50,631 nucleotides of DNA, from the NCBI RefSeq assembly GCF_000373745.1, contig NZ_KB892292.1:1-50631 (forward strand). Reading direction: 5' to 3'. Below are positions 17,842 to 27,402 of the stretch, one piece after another (positions within the stretch are counted from its first letter, which is position 1; each line of letters begins with the position of its first letter). Made by a program: the position numbers and the translations under genes. Origin of the DNA: Oligella ureolytica DSM 18253 (lineage in GTDB: Bacteria > Pseudomonadota > Gammaproteobacteria > Burkholderiales > Burkholderiaceae_B). Below the pieces are notes generated by a model. The model made no database searches. It worked only from the letters and a program-made list of their open reading frames with translations, and was not told the DNA's origin.

Positions 17842-17872
17842 CGCAGCGAAGCTACCCGCTCAGCGATTTATA

Positions 17873-18667
17873 TTAATAATTAAAACGACCACCTACGCGC
17901 AAAACCTCCCCACGCAGAAAATCATAGGCCGCCTTGACAGATTCCTCGTTTTTACCGCGCACACCAAGATCAATAAATCCCGGTGCATCAGCCGTTGCCA
18001 TCTTAGGTAAGCTAAAGGTGGTGACATCAGACCAACGACTTTCAATTTCTTCTAGTGACGGCGTAATACGAGACTCCGGTAAATGATAGACATTTACCGC
18101 CAATGTTTTGGTTGGATTATTTTGTAACGCCAGATACTTATTATCAAGCACCCATTCAAACATAGACCAAGCCATCTCCGGGAAACCCGGCACAAAGGTA
18201 TGATCACGAATAAAAAAGCCCGGAATACGATTAAAGGCATTGGGCACAATCTCTGCCCCTTCCGGAAAGACCCCCATCGCTAAGCGACGTTGATTTTCCG
18301 GTGCACCGATATCTTGATCAATTTTGCCAATCGCCGCTCGATTAATTACGTACTCGAGGATTAACGCCTCGGCCTCAGGATGTAAAACCATCGGCACGCC
18401 CAAGGCTTTCGCTGCGGCTTCTCTGGTTTTGTCATCCGGCGTAGCACCAATACCACCGGTTGAGAAAACGATATCGCCACTGGCAAAACTCTCTTTGTAA
18501 ATGCGCACCAACTCATCGAGGTCGTCACCCACCAGACGGGCCCACGACAGCTCCATGCCTCGGTCATTAAGTAATTCAATGACTTTGCTCAAATGCTTAT
18601 CCTGCCGACGACCTGATAAAATCTCATCACCTACAATAATCAAACCGAATTTTCTGGACTTAAGCAT
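17873..18667 (-). CDS. Competence/damage-inducible CinA-type MoCF-domain protein (no amidase domain)
   Basis: This 264-residue protein starts at the ATG at 18665-18667, with GAGGA 7 nt upstream. It has the molybdopterin-binding-like fold with GDEILSGRRQDKH near residues 14-26 and STGGIGATPDDKTREAAAKAL in the middle. It corresponds to the N-terminal half of CinA, lacking the C-terminal nicotinamide-nucleotide amidase domain, which is found separately at 37522-38043. The activity is not established; homologues act on ADP-ribose or NMN-related compounds when fused. An upstream in-frame ATG is less likely. Confidence 0.85.
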   Translation of the reverse strand: MLKSRKFGLIIVGDEILSGRRQDKHLSKVIELLNDRGMELSWARLVGDDLDELVRIYKESFASGDIVFSTGGIGATPDDKTREAAAKALGVPMVLHPEAEALILEYVINRAAIGKIDQDIGAPENQRRLAMGVFPEGAEIVPNAFNRIPGFFIRDHTFVPGFPEMAWSMFEWVLDNKYLALQNNPTKTLAVNVYHLPESRITPSLEEIESRWSDVTTFSLPKMATADAPGFIDLGVRGKNEESVKAAYDFLRGEVLRVGGRFNY

Positions 18668-18817
18668 AAAGGCTTCCTCATGAGTTTTTGATTTCAATTA
18701 AAATGGCGCTTATTATTTGTACTTAATAATAGACTGCACCTGCTTATTGATGTATAACTTCAATGGCAAAATATTAATAGAAGTTTATCAAATCGCCTCT
18801 ATCCTACGGGTTTATCT

Positions 18818-19219
18818 ATGTCTTTTTTTATAAAACCTTTTGAGCACCGCAAAGAAATACTATTGGCATTAGCAGCCAACAATCAACGCACTGTTGTCTG
18901 CTATTGTGCCGCTTGGTGCCGTACCTGCGACAGCTACTTAGACGCCTTTAAGGATTTGAGCGAAAAGTTTCCTGAGCAGGTATTTTTATGGGTAGATATC
19001 GAGGACGAAGAGTACTTACTGGATGACCTCGATGTAGAAAACTTCCCCACTATCCTAATCCAGGAAGCAGGAAAAAACCTTTTCTTCGGTACCATGCTGC
19101 CTTATATCGGTCACCTCGATCGCATGATACTAAACACGCAAGATGGCCACGTGGTCGGCAGTGATGAGGGACCTAGCCCTATCACTGAATTATTAGAGCA
19201 AGCCTCTGAAAGTCTCTGA
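18818..19219 (+). CDS. Thioredoxin-like protein
   Basis: The 133-residue protein has the thioredoxin fold markers: a TVVCYCAAWCRTCDSY stretch with the redox motif C34-R-T-C37 and a cis-proline FPT loop about 40 residues later. There is no signal peptide, so it should act in the cytoplasm. The WCRTC motif is unusual compared with WCGPC of thioredoxin 1 and is common in small beta-proteobacterial paralogues. It stands alone between divergent and convergent genes. Confidence 0.85.
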   Translation: MSFFIKPFEHRKEILLALAANNQRTVVCYCAAWCRTCDSYLDAFKDLSEKFPEQVFLWVDIEDEEYLLDDLDVENFPTILIQEAGKNLFFGTMLPYIGHLDRMILNTQDGHVVGSDEGPSPITELLEQASESL

Positions 19220-19251
19220 CAATCTCTAACAGCAATCGCCGGTTTATTTTT

Positions 19252-20691
19252 CTATTTATCTGACGTTTTGGTTTTACGACCACCGCCGAGCAACACGGCT
19301 AACATGGGTTCTTCCTGTCTCTCATGAACTCTCTGCGGAGTTTTAGGAACTGACTCAGCAACCGAGTCACTCGCATCAGGTTCATAAGGTTTATAGAAAA
19401 AAGCATCGATCGTCTCACGCTTACTTTGCTGATAATATGAGCGTCGAGGCTGCTCTACTGCTCTATTTTTAAAGAGCTCAGGAATGTCTAGGCGCTCTAC
19501 TTTGAAGTCGATGTTAATGAGCTGCTGGACATTAGCTAATAGCTGCTCATCCTCTTCTTTGTTATAAAAGGCAATGGCCTTACCCTTGGCCCCTGCACGA
19601 CCGGTCCGCCCAATACGGTGCACATAATCCTCGGGGTTAAATGGCAAGTCATAGTTAATGACACAAGGTAAGCCGGCGACATCCAGGCCGCGCGCTGCCA
19701 CATCGGTGGCGACCAGCACCTGCACCTTACCCGCTTTAAAGTCCTCAAGCGTACGCGTACGCTCATACTGAGAACGATCGCCGTGAATTGCTTCCGCTGA
19801 CACCCCCTCTTGTGTTAGAAAGCGACTTAAGCGATTGACTTCTAATTTCGTATTAGCAAACACAATGACCTGCTTGGTGTACTGCGTCATTAGAAGATAA
19901 AGTAAGGCGGCTTTTTTATCTCTTTCGCCTACCTGATACACCAACTGGGTGACCGTATCCGCCGTTTGGTTATTACTGGCCACCGTAATTTCTACCGGAT
20001 TAACCAAAATGGTACGCGCTAATTTACGAATTTCCGGACTGAAAGTTGCCGAGAAGAGCAAGTTTTGACGCTGCTTTGGCAAATAATTTACGATACGCTC
20101 TAAATCCGGCATAAAGCCCATATCAAGCATGCGATCTGCTTCATCAAGCACCAGCACGCCTACCTGACTGAGATTGACGTTTTTTTGCTCTAAGTGATCT
20201 AATAAGCGACCGGGTGTGGCAATCAATAACTCGCAACCCTGACGGAGCATCTCTTTTTGAGGGCGGATATCAATCCCGCCATAAACAGCAGTTGAGCGTA
20301 ACGATGAGGTACTGCAATAACGCTCGACATTTTCTGCCACCTGATCTGCCAACTCGCGAGTCGGCGTGAGAATTAGCGCCCTCACCGGATGTCGGGCCGG
20401 CGACGTACTGTGACTGGCAAACGGCATGATACGGTGTAACACAGGCAGGGTAAAAGCTGCTGTCTTGCCCGTACCGGTTTGGGCCGCCCCCATCACATCA
20501 CGGCCCGCTAATACAGCAGGAATAGATTGTGCCTGAATAGGCGTTGGTGTCGTGTAGCCACTCTGAGCAATGGCCTTTAATAGATCAGGGTGTAAGCCGA
20601 ATTCATTAAAAGTTAATTCCGGGCTGACCGTAGATTGCTCGGCATCGGAAATGGTTGAATTATTATTGTTATTGCTTAAATGACTCTGCAT
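19252..20691 (-). CDS. rhlE: DEAD-box RNA helicase (RhlE type)
   Basis: The 479-residue helicase has, in order, the Q motif YTTPTPIQ, motif I AQTGTGKT, PTRELA, TPGRLLDHL, DEAD, SAT, then in domain 2 VFANTK, ATDVAARGLDV and HRIGRTGRAG. The C-terminal tail from about 395 is polar and variable. The sequence around FNEFGLHPDLLKAI and the tail length favour RhlE, with roles in ribosome assembly and RNA decay. A gene-free gap of 190 nt lies upstream. Confidence 0.93.
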   Translation of the reverse strand: MQSHLSNNNNNSTISDAEQSTVSPELTFNEFGLHPDLLKAIAQSGYTTPTPIQAQSIPAVLAGRDVMGAAQTGTGKTAAFTLPVLHRIMPFASHSTSPARHPVRALILTPTRELADQVAENVERYCSTSSLRSTAVYGGIDIRPQKEMLRQGCELLIATPGRLLDHLEQKNVNLSQVGVLVLDEADRMLDMGFMPDLERIVNYLPKQRQNLLFSATFSPEIRKLARTILVNPVEITVASNNQTADTVTQLVYQVGERDKKAALLYLLMTQYTKQVIVFANTKLEVNRLSRFLTQEGVSAEAIHGDRSQYERTRTLEDFKAGKVQVLVATDVAARGLDVAGLPCVINYDLPFNPEDYVHRIGRTGRAGAKGKAIAFYNKEEDEQLLANVQQLINIDFKVERLDIPELFKNRAVEQPRRSYYQQSKRETIDAFFYKPYEPDASDSVAESVPKTPQRVHERQEEPMLAVLLGGGRKTKTSDK

Positions 20692-20881
20692 ATTGATATG
20701 TAATACCTATTTCTCTATATTTTTTTGATGTAATCGACTATTTTACTACAAGCAACACAGACCGCTCTGTATAAGCAAAAAGCTGAATTAATTTATATAA
20801 AACACTGCATTTAAAGTAAAAATGCACATATTTACCACCTTAAGAGTACAATATTTGCACATAGAAATTATGGAGAAAATC

Positions 20882-21106
20882 ATGCCTGCAAAAAATCAAG
20901 TGGATACTATCAAGGTAGATAGCAAAGACCTGCCCATTTACTGCCCCGGTCCCAAAGCACCACGCTGGAGTATGCACCCACGTGTTTTCTTAGATGTGAC
21001 CAAAACCGGCGAAGCAGCCTGTCCTTATTGTGGTGCTCACTACCAACTTGAAGGCACAGAAGGTTCTGCCCCCACAGTAGCCAATGAATCTGAAGCTTCT
21101 GCTTAA
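20882..21106 (+). CDS. zf-CHCC zinc-finger domain protein
   Basis: The 74-residue protein starts at the ATG at 20882, after ATGGAGAAAATC. It has C-x-G-P...H-P-R-V...C-P-Y-C, the CHCC zinc site seen in the mitochondrial complex I subunit NDUFS6 and in small bacterial proteins often near helicase or lipid A genes. Residues after about 57 are acidic and low in complexity. The role in bacteria is not known to me. A terminator follows. Confidence 0.85.
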   Translation: MPAKNQVDTIKVDSKDLPIYCPGPKAPRWSMHPRVFLDVTKTGEAACPYCGAHYQLEGTEGSAPTVANESEASA

Positions 21107-21129
21107 TATTCTATTGACTAATTAAGCGC

Positions 21130-21158
21130 AAACGCCATCATCGAGATGGCGTTTTTTG
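21130..21158 (+). terminator. Rho-independent terminator after the zf-CHCC gene
   Basis: AAACGCCATC (21130-21139) pairs with GATGGCGTTT (21145-21154), with a 5-nt loop, followed by T residues to 21157. It sits 24 nt after the stop codon. Confidence 0.9.
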
Positions 21159-21175
21159 ATCCAGCACAGACCAAG

Positions 21176-22105
21176 CTAAACGAGTTTGGCTTGCGCTAAC
21201 TGATAAGGTTGCAAATCACGCTTGTGGTAGATCCTGCCCTGTGCCTGAAGGCGCCACCACGTCATAGCGGCGACTAAGATACCAAAGGTTTCAACCGCTC
21301 CGGCAGGCACCCACATAATTAACCCGCCCCAACCCTGATCCTGCGCTGCCGTGATCGGCAATGCACGCCCACATATTTCAAAAAGCGGGTATAAGTCAGT
21401 AGAAGAAAAAGCGATGATCGCGCCGGCAACAATTTGCGGTGCCATGGTGAAGACCGGCGACAACACTCTTTCTAGAGGAGACATCACTGCCCCCCCACCG
21501 GACAGGGTGCGCTTTTGCCACCAACGACCCAAATTAGTTTTAGCAGTAAGCTGTGGTGGATGATATGGACGCCTATCTAAAATCAGGTTCCAATAAAGCA
21601 AACCGCTCACCACGACTGACCAGTTCATAAAACGATAGATATTGACATTTAACATCGAATAAAACTGAATCGTAGGGAAAAGCCAAACAATCACTAGGAA
21701 AACAAATAAAAACGGAATAAACAGTTTATGCGTAAGCCAATAAATCAAGGCCTGACCAAATGCTGTCTGATTAAACCGCTGAAGCCCTAAGCGCATACCG
21801 CGAGTCATACCCGCTCGCATGACCTGACCGGGATACGACAACATAATCAATAACGGTGCCAAATGATGCAGCACCAAATGCTGCGCACGATGAATAAAAA
21901 ACACCCGCTCGGCATAGTAATCGACATGCGTATGCATGGAAAGATACAGCAATAACCAACCCGACCAGAACAACAGCTGTCTGGACACATTGATACGCTT
22001 ATTGCGACACCCCCTAACAAACAAAAAGGCTGACAATAAAAAACAAACAATCAGGGTTGGAGAAAACTCCCATGGCCGTAACCATTGGGCAAATGATAAG
22101 TTCAT
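21176..22105 (-). CDS. ctaG: Cytochrome c oxidase assembly factor CtaG (caa3 type)
   Basis: The 309-residue inner-membrane protein has about seven hydrophobic segments. His-rich stretches HTHVDYYAER and HRAQHLVLHHLAPLL near residues 57-92 are the Caa3_CtaG hallmark, likely metal-binding. The family supports CuA or heme-copper oxidase assembly, unlike the Cox11-type CtaG. It is divergent from dusB over a 106-nt gap, where the plus strand has TATAAT at 22153-22158. Confidence 0.85.
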   Translation of the reverse strand: MNLSFAQWLRPWEFSPTLIVCFLLSAFLFVRGCRNKRINVSRQLLFWSGWLLLYLSMHTHVDYYAERVFFIHRAQHLVLHHLAPLLIMLSYPGQVMRAGMTRGMRLGLQRFNQTAFGQALIYWLTHKLFIPFLFVFLVIVWLFPTIQFYSMLNVNIYRFMNWSVVVSGLLYWNLILDRRPYHPPQLTAKTNLGRWWQKRTLSGGGAVMSPLERVLSPVFTMAPQIVAGAIIAFSSTDLYPLFEICGRALPITAAQDQGWGGLIMWVPAGAVETFGILVAAMTWWRLQAQGRIYHKRDLQPYQLAQAKLV

Positions 22106-22211
22106 ATTAAGAAAAAAGCTTTTACTAAACTACCTATAAGGCAAATGGGCGTTATAATACTCGCTCAATTTTACAACAGATTATAAAATTTCGTAATATT
22201 ATTAACTAGTT

Positions 22212-23210
22212 ATGCAGATTGGCTCTTGGCAGTTACCCAATAATGTCTTTGTCGCCCCGATGGCCGGTGTGACAGACAGACCCTTTAGGCGTCTGTGTAA
22301 GCGCTTGGGTGCAGGCTATGCCGTATCGGAAATGGCTGCCAGCAATCCACAGCTTTGGGATAGCGTTAAAACGGCTCGCCGCCTAAACCATGAAGGCGAA
22401 GTCGATCCGATTGCCGTGCAGATTGTCGGTTCTGACCCTGACATCATGGCTCAAGCAGCGATTTTTAATATTGAAAAAGGTGCCAAAATCATCGATATCA
22501 ATATGGGCTGCCCAGCCAAAAAAGTCTGCAAGGTAGCCACCGGCTCCGCTCTTTTGCGTGACAAAGAATTAGTTGCACGAATTTTAGATGCTGTCGTTAG
22601 TGCATGTCGTCCCTATGACGCTCCGGTGACACTTAAAATCCGCACCGGCTGGGACAGAGACAGCATTAATGCACCAGAAATTGCTAAGCTTGCCGAAGAT
22701 ACCGGCATCAGTGCACTGACTATCCATGGACGTACACGATGTGATTTTTATCAAGGCGAGGCTGAATATGACACCATTGCCACTGTGCAAAAAATTGTCA
22801 AAATACCTATAATTGCTAATGGCGATATTGATAGCCCTCAAAAAGCCAAGCAGGTGCTAGACTATACAGGTGCAGATGCTATTATGATTGGTCGCGCTTC
22901 CCAAGGTAACCCTTGGATTTTTAACGAGATTAATCACTACCTCAATACCGGTGAGTTGATTGCACCTCCTACGCTTTCAGAAATGAAAGAAGTACTTTTA
23001 GAGCATTTGGAGGAGCATTATCAATTTTACGGCACTCATACGGGAGTACGCACGGCACGTAAGCATATTGGCTGGTATCTTAGCCGTTTCCAACATAGTG
23101 ACACCTTGCGTCGACACTTAAATACAATCGAGTCCTGCAAACAGCAAAGTCAAGCCTTAGCCGAGTGGTTTGACCAACAAATCGAACTAGAGTTAAGCGC
23201 CTTTGCTTAG
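22212..23210 (+). CDS. dusB: tRNA-dihydrouridine synthase B
   Basis: The 332-residue FMN enzyme reduces specific uridines in the tRNA D-loop. PMAGVTDRPFRRLCKRLGAG starts the barrel; the catalytic Cys is C100 in NMGCPAKKVCK; also visible are KIRTGW, HGRTR and IANGDI and the C-terminal helical domain. It begins dusB-fis, a widespread proteobacterial pair. I see no good Shine-Dalgarno. Confidence 0.96.
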   Translation: MQIGSWQLPNNVFVAPMAGVTDRPFRRLCKRLGAGYAVSEMAASNPQLWDSVKTARRLNHEGEVDPIAVQIVGSDPDIMAQAAIFNIEKGAKIIDINMGCPAKKVCKVATGSALLRDKELVARILDAVVSACRPYDAPVTLKIRTGWDRDSINAPEIAKLAEDTGISALTIHGRTRCDFYQGEAEYDTIATVQKIVKIPIIANGDIDSPQKAKQVLDYTGADAIMIGRASQGNPWIFNEINHYLNTGELIAPPTLSEMKEVLLEHLEEHYQFYGTHTGVRTARKHIGWYLSRFQHSDTLRRHLNTIESCKQQSQALAEWFDQQIELELSAFA

Positions 23211-23270
23211 GTTCTCGATCAATACACAACCTATAACAAATTAATCAGCTGATAATTAAAGATTTTCATC

Positions 23271-23522
23271 ATGAGTAAGCAGTCACAGACCCCACCATTG
23301 CACGATTGCGTGCAAGCTCATTTGGAGGCGTATTTCGACACTTTAGGTGACGAGGCTGATGCTAGTCAGATCTGGAGTATGGTCATGCAATGCGTCGAAA
23401 AAGCCACCCTCGAAAAGGTGATGGAAAAAAGCCAGTTTAACCAATCCAAAGCCGCGGAGATGTTGGGCATTACACGCAACACCTTACGCAAAAAACTTAT
23501 TTCCTATCAAATCATTAACTAA
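23271..23522 (+). CDS. fis: Fis-family DNA-binding protein
   Basis: This 83-residue protein ends with the Fis helix-turn-helix, about 58-80 (NQSKAAEMLGITRNTLRKKL). It is slightly shorter than enterobacterial Fis. Fis bends DNA and regulates rRNA and recombination; in betaproteobacteria the gene follows dusB and precedes purH, as here with 60 nt and 9 nt gaps. Whether it has all the growth-phase roles of E. coli Fis is unknown. Confidence 0.92.
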   Translation: MSKQSQTPPLHDCVQAHLEAYFDTLGDEADASQIWSMVMQCVEKATLEKVMEKSQFNQSKAAEMLGITRNTLRKKLISYQIIN

Positions 23523-23531
23523 GAAGAAACT

Positions 23532-25121
23532 ATGAAACAAATCACAGCACTTCTCTCGGTATCCGATAAAACAGGCATTGTAGATTTTGCCAAGGCACTC
23601 GTCAGTCGTGGTGTAAAAATCTTATCTACTGGTGGTACCGCCAAGCTTCTCAAAGAAGAGGGCCTCAAAGTAACCGAAGTTGCCGAATACACCGGCTCAC
23701 CAGAGATTTTAGATGGTCGCGTTAAAACCCTTCACCCCAAAGTACATGGCGGTTTGCTGGCTCGACGCGACGATGAAAATCACTTAAGCACGATTGCCGA
23801 ACACGGCATCGATACCATTGATTTGCTCGTGGTTAATCTTTATCCTTTTCAACAGACAATTGATAAGCCTGACTGCTCTTTCGCTGATACCATAGAAAAC
23901 ATTGATATCGGCGGTCCTGCTATGCTGCGCGCCGCTGCTAAAAACCACGGCACAGACAAAGGCGGCGTCACGGTTATCATCGATCCCAAAGACTACGATG
24001 AAGTCCTAAAAGAGCTGGATGAAAAAGGCCAGACCTCCTACGGCTTACGTTTACGCTTAGCGACCAAGGTCTATGCTCACACTTCAGCCTATGACGGTGC
24101 CATTGCTTCTTACCTAAGCAGTTTGGAAGACGCTGAACCGGCACAGAACAAAACCCCTTCTCAAAAAGAATGGCCGGGTATTATCACGATACAAATGCAG
24201 CAGCACCAGGCCATGCGCTATGGTGAAAACCCACACCAACGAGCTGCTTTCTACGTGGATAGCAAGCAGGACGTCGGCTTATTAGGCACCTACAAGCAAC
24301 TACAGGGCAAAGAACTTTCTTATAACAACATCGCTGATGCAGATGCTGCTTGGGAGTGTGCTCGCTCATTTAAAGTGCCTGCGTGTGTGATTGTTAAGCA
24401 TGCCAACCCATGTGGTGTCGCTATGGCAGAAGGCCCATTACAAGCCTATCAAAAAGCATTTAAAACAGACCCTACCTCTGCGTTTGGCGGTATTATCGCC
24501 TTTAACCGCGAGGTAGATTTAGCGACAGCTCAAGCGGTGAGTGAGCAGTTTCTGGAAGTATTATTAGCGCCTTCTTATAGCAAAGACGCGTTAGCCTTCT
24601 TAGCCAATAAGAAAAACGTACGCGTCCTAAGCATTCCTTCTGGCGATGGTCGTAACGCCTTTGATGCTAAACGCGTTGGCGGTGGTTGGCTAATTCAGGA
24701 TCCTGACTTGACGCCACTTGATCCAACCCAAATTGAAGTCGTCACCAAGAAGCAACCGTCAGAGCAGCAAATGAAAGACTTATTATTTGCTTGGCAAGTT
24801 GCTCACTATGTGAAGTCTAACGCCATTGTATTTTGTGCCGACGGCATGACGATGGGCGTTGGTGCAGGTCAAATGAGCCGTTTAGACTCGGCACGCATTG
24901 CTTCTATCAAGGCCGAAGCAAATGGCTTAAGCTTAAAAGACACAGCCGTTGCATCAGATGCCTTCTTCCCCTTCCGCGATGGATTAGATGTGGTTGTAGA
25001 AGCCGGTGCTAACTGCGTTATACAGCCAGGTGGCAGTATCCGTGATGATGAAGTAATTGCAGCAGCTGACGAGCATGACATTGCCATGGTCTTCACTAAA
25101 ATGCGCCACTTCCGTCACTAA
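23532..25121 (+). CDS. purH: Bifunctional AICAR formyltransferase / IMP cyclohydrolase
   Basis: The 529-residue protein catalyses the last two steps of IMP synthesis. The N-terminal MGS-like cyclohydrolase domain has [16 protein letters not shown] and [15 protein letters not shown]. The C-terminal transformylase domain has [13 protein letters not shown] and the KHANPCGVA block, with [14 protein letters not shown] and [12 protein letters not shown] near the end. Normal length. It sits between fis and ruvC. Confidence 0.98.
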   Translation: MKQITALLSVSDKTGIVDFAKALVSRGVKILSTGGTAKLLKEEGLKVTEVAEYTGSPEILDGRVKTLHPKVHGGLLARRDDENHLSTIAEHGIDTIDLLVVNLYPFQQTIDKPDCSFADTIENIDIGGPAMLRAAAKNHGTDKGGVTVIIDPKDYDEVLKELDEKGQTSYGLRLRLATKVYAHTSAYDGAIASYLSSLEDAEPAQNKTPSQKEWPGIITIQMQQHQAMRYGENPHQRAAFYVDSKQDVGLLGTYKQLQGKELSYNNIADADAAWECARSFKVPACVIVKHANPCGVAMAEGPLQAYQKAFKTDPTSAFGGIIAFNREVDLATAQAVSEQFLEVLLAPSYSKDALAFLANKKNVRVLSIPSGDGRNAFDAKRVGGGWLIQDPDLTPLDPTQIEVVTKKQPSEQQMKDLLFAWQVAHYVKSNAIVFCADGMTMGVGAGQMSRLDSARIASIKAEANGLSLKDTAVASDAFFPFRDGLDVVVEAGANCVIQPGGSIRDDEVIAAADEHDIAMVFTKMRHFRH

Positions 25122-25149
25122 GTGCACCTCTGAGGATAAGTGAGAATTA

Positions 25150-25695
25150 ATGAGGATTTTGGGTATCGACCCCGGACTTCGTAACACCGGTTTTGGTATT
25201 ATCGATCAGGATACTAACAAGCTAAGCTATGTCGCTAGTGGCACCATTGTGGTGCCGCCGGAGCAAGAGCTCTATCTGCGGCTAAAGGAAATCAGTAGCC
25301 ACCTCTATGAGGTCATCGATACGTACCAACCGGACGTTGCAGTCATCGAAAAAGTTTTCCTCAACACAAATCCTCAATCTACCTTGTTACTCGGTCACGC
25401 CCGTGGCGCTGCCATGCTGAGCTTGGCACAAAAGGGCCTGGCCGTTTCCGAGTACACTGCATTACAAATCAAAAAGGCTGTTGTCGGTCGTGGTCATGCT
25501 CAAAAAGAGCAGGTACAAGCGATGGTTCAATATATTTTGAAGCTTAATGCCCAACCCGCCCCGGACCCGGCCGATGCTTTAGCATGTGCCATTTGCCATG
25601 CCCATGCCGCTCCCCTTTCCCTACGATTACAAGCACACCAAAAAAGCACCTTAACAGTCAAGCACCGTATTCGTGGTGGGCGTCTAATTGGTTAA
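25150..25695 (+). CDS. ruvC: Crossover junction endodeoxyribonuclease RuvC
   Basis: The 181-residue nuclease resolves Holliday junctions. The four acidic catalytic residues are visible as D7 ([11 protein letters not shown]), E67 (VIEKVF), D139 and D142 ([13 protein letters not shown]). First of ruvC-ruvA-ruvB, with all three genes in order and short gaps of about 21 nt. Confidence 0.97.
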   Translation: MRILGIDPGLRNTGFGIIDQDTNKLSYVASGTIVVPPEQELYLRLKEISSHLYEVIDTYQPDVAVIEKVFLNTNPQSTLLLGHARGAAMLSLAQKGLAVSEYTALQIKKAVVGRGHAQKEQVQAMVQYILKLNAQPAPDPADALACAICHAHAAPLSLRLQAHQKSTLTVKHRIRGGRLIG

Positions 25696-25716
25696 TACTC
25701 TTTTTTGGAGCAATAC

Positions 25717-26298
25717 ATGATTGGTCGTATTCGCGGCAAACTCATTGAAAAATCCCCCCCTCTCATCTGTGTTGACGTCAATGGCATTGGCTACGATGTA
25801 CACGTACCAATGAATGATCTTTATGACTTGCCTGCACTGGGTGAGGAAGTCACGCTATATACCCATTTTGTGGTGCGCGAGGATGTTCAGCAGCTCTATG
25901 GCTTTTTAAATGATACAGAACGCCAAACCTTTAGAACACTCATTAAAATCACCGGTATCGGTCCGCGCACCGGTCTCGCAATCCTCTCCGGCATCAGTGC
26001 CGAACAGCTCGCTAGCGCAGTTGAAGAAGAGGATTTGAATTTACTGTGCAAAATACCGGGTATTGGCAAAAAAACGGCAGAGCGCATTATTTTAGAATTA
26101 CGTGGTAAATTAGGTGCTATTGTCCCTGCTGCCACATCAGCCTCCCCAAGCCCTGCAATGCAACGTCAAGACATTACTAACGCATTGATGGCTTTAGGTT
26201 ATTCTGAGCGAGAGTTACAACGAGTTCTCAAAGAATTAGATCCGGCAATCGATGTGACCGAAGGGATTAAACAAGCATTAAAACTCTTATCCAAATAA
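25717..26298 (+). CDS. ruvA: Holliday junction branch-migration protein RuvA
   Basis: The 193-residue protein binds four-way junctions and loads RuvB. I chose the ATG at 25717 because TGGAG lies 8 nt upstream and RuvA begins MIGRIRG. The OB fold comes first, then the helix-hairpin-helix repeats with TGIGPRTGLAIL and IPGIGKKTAERIILELRGK, then the C-terminal domain that contacts RuvB (DITNALMALGYSERE). Confidence 0.97.
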   Translation: MIGRIRGKLIEKSPPLICVDVNGIGYDVHVPMNDLYDLPALGEEVTLYTHFVVREDVQQLYGFLNDTERQTFRTLIKITGIGPRTGLAILSGISAEQLASAVEEEDLNLLCKIPGIGKKTAERIILELRGKLGAIVPAATSASPSPAMQRQDITNALMALGYSERELQRVLKELDPAIDVTEGIKQALKLLSK

Positions 26299-26319
26299 TT
26301 AACTAAACCAGAAGGCTTT

Positions 26320-27402
26320 ATGGCGATTTTCTCTGATAACTTAAGTACCCAATCTGAGACTGATGGACGTATCGTCTCCGCTCAATCAGCGTCTCACGCT
26401 GAAGAATCGGTAGAACGCGCCTTACGCCCCAAACGCCTGGTTAACTATACCGGCCAAAGCCGCGCCCGCGAGCAGTTAGAAATTTTCATTGAAGCAACAA
26501 CCCGTCGCGGCGAAGCCTTGGACCACGTGCTGCTTTTTGGCCCACCGGGATTAGGTAAAACAACCCTGGCCCATATTATTGCCAATGAAATGGGTTCACA
26601 CATGCACCAAACCTCCGGCCCCGTGCTGGAACGCGCCGGGGACTTAGCTGCCTTACTCACCAACCTGGAAAAAAACGATGTCCTTTTTATCGATGAAATT
26701 CATCGCTTATCACCCGTCGTAGAAGAAATCCTCTACCCGGCGCTAGAAGACTTTCAGATTGATATTCTGATTGGTGAAGGTCCGGCTGCTCGCAGTGTCA
26801 AGATTGATCTACAGCCATTTACCCTAGTAGGTGCAACCACACGCGCCGGCATGCTGACCAACCCACTACGCGATCGTTTTGGGATTATCCAACGCCTGGA
26901 GTTTTATACGAGCGAAGAATTGCAGCAAATCATCAACCGCAGTGCCAATTTACTCAATGTAGAGATTGCCTCAAGTGGCAGCTTAGAGATTGCCAAACGT
27001 TCTCGCGGCACACCACGAATAGCTAACCGTTTATTGCGACGAGTTCGTGACTTTGCCGATGTACGTAATAACGGCCTCATTGACGCAGCGACAGCTAAGG
27101 CCGCATTAAGCATGCTGGAAGTCGACCCTGAGGGTCTGGACCTGATGGACAGAAAGCTTTTAGAAACGATTATTCATAAGTTTAATGGCGGACCCGTCGG
27201 AGTCGATAACCTGGCTGCCGCCATTGGTGAAGAGCGCGACACCATTGAAGATGTCATTGAACCTTATCTGATTCAAAATGGCTACTTACAACGCACCGCT
27301 CGTGGCCGCATTGCCACTGCGATTGCTTGGCAACACCTAGGACTTAGGGCTCCAAGTACGTTGAGTGCGGATGATGACAGCAGCGCCCCAACTTTATTTT
27401 AA
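26320..27402 (+). CDS. ruvB: Holliday junction branch-migration ATPase RuvB
   Basis: The 360-residue AAA+ motor drives branch migration with RuvA. Walker A GPPGLGKT is at 74-81, Walker B is LFIDEIHRL, and the sensor region [15 protein letters not shown] and the arginine [18 protein letters not shown] are present, followed by a winged-helix domain. The last 9 nt overlap the 3' end of recQ on the other strand. Confidence 0.98.
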   Translation: MAIFSDNLSTQSETDGRIVSAQSASHAEESVERALRPKRLVNYTGQSRAREQLEIFIEATTRRGEALDHVLLFGPPGLGKTTLAHIIANEMGSHMHQTSGPVLERAGDLAALLTNLEKNDVLFIDEIHRLSPVVEEILYPALEDFQIDILIGEGPAARSVKIDLQPFTLVGATTRAGMLTNPLRDRFGIIQRLEFYTSEELQQIINRSANLLNVEIASSGSLEIAKRSRGTPRIANRLLRRVRDFADVRNNGLIDAATAKAALSMLEVDPEGLDLMDRKLLETIIHKFNGGPVGVDNLAAAIGEERDTIEDVIEPYLIQNGYLQRTARGRIATAIAWQHLGLRAPSTLSADDDSSAPTLF

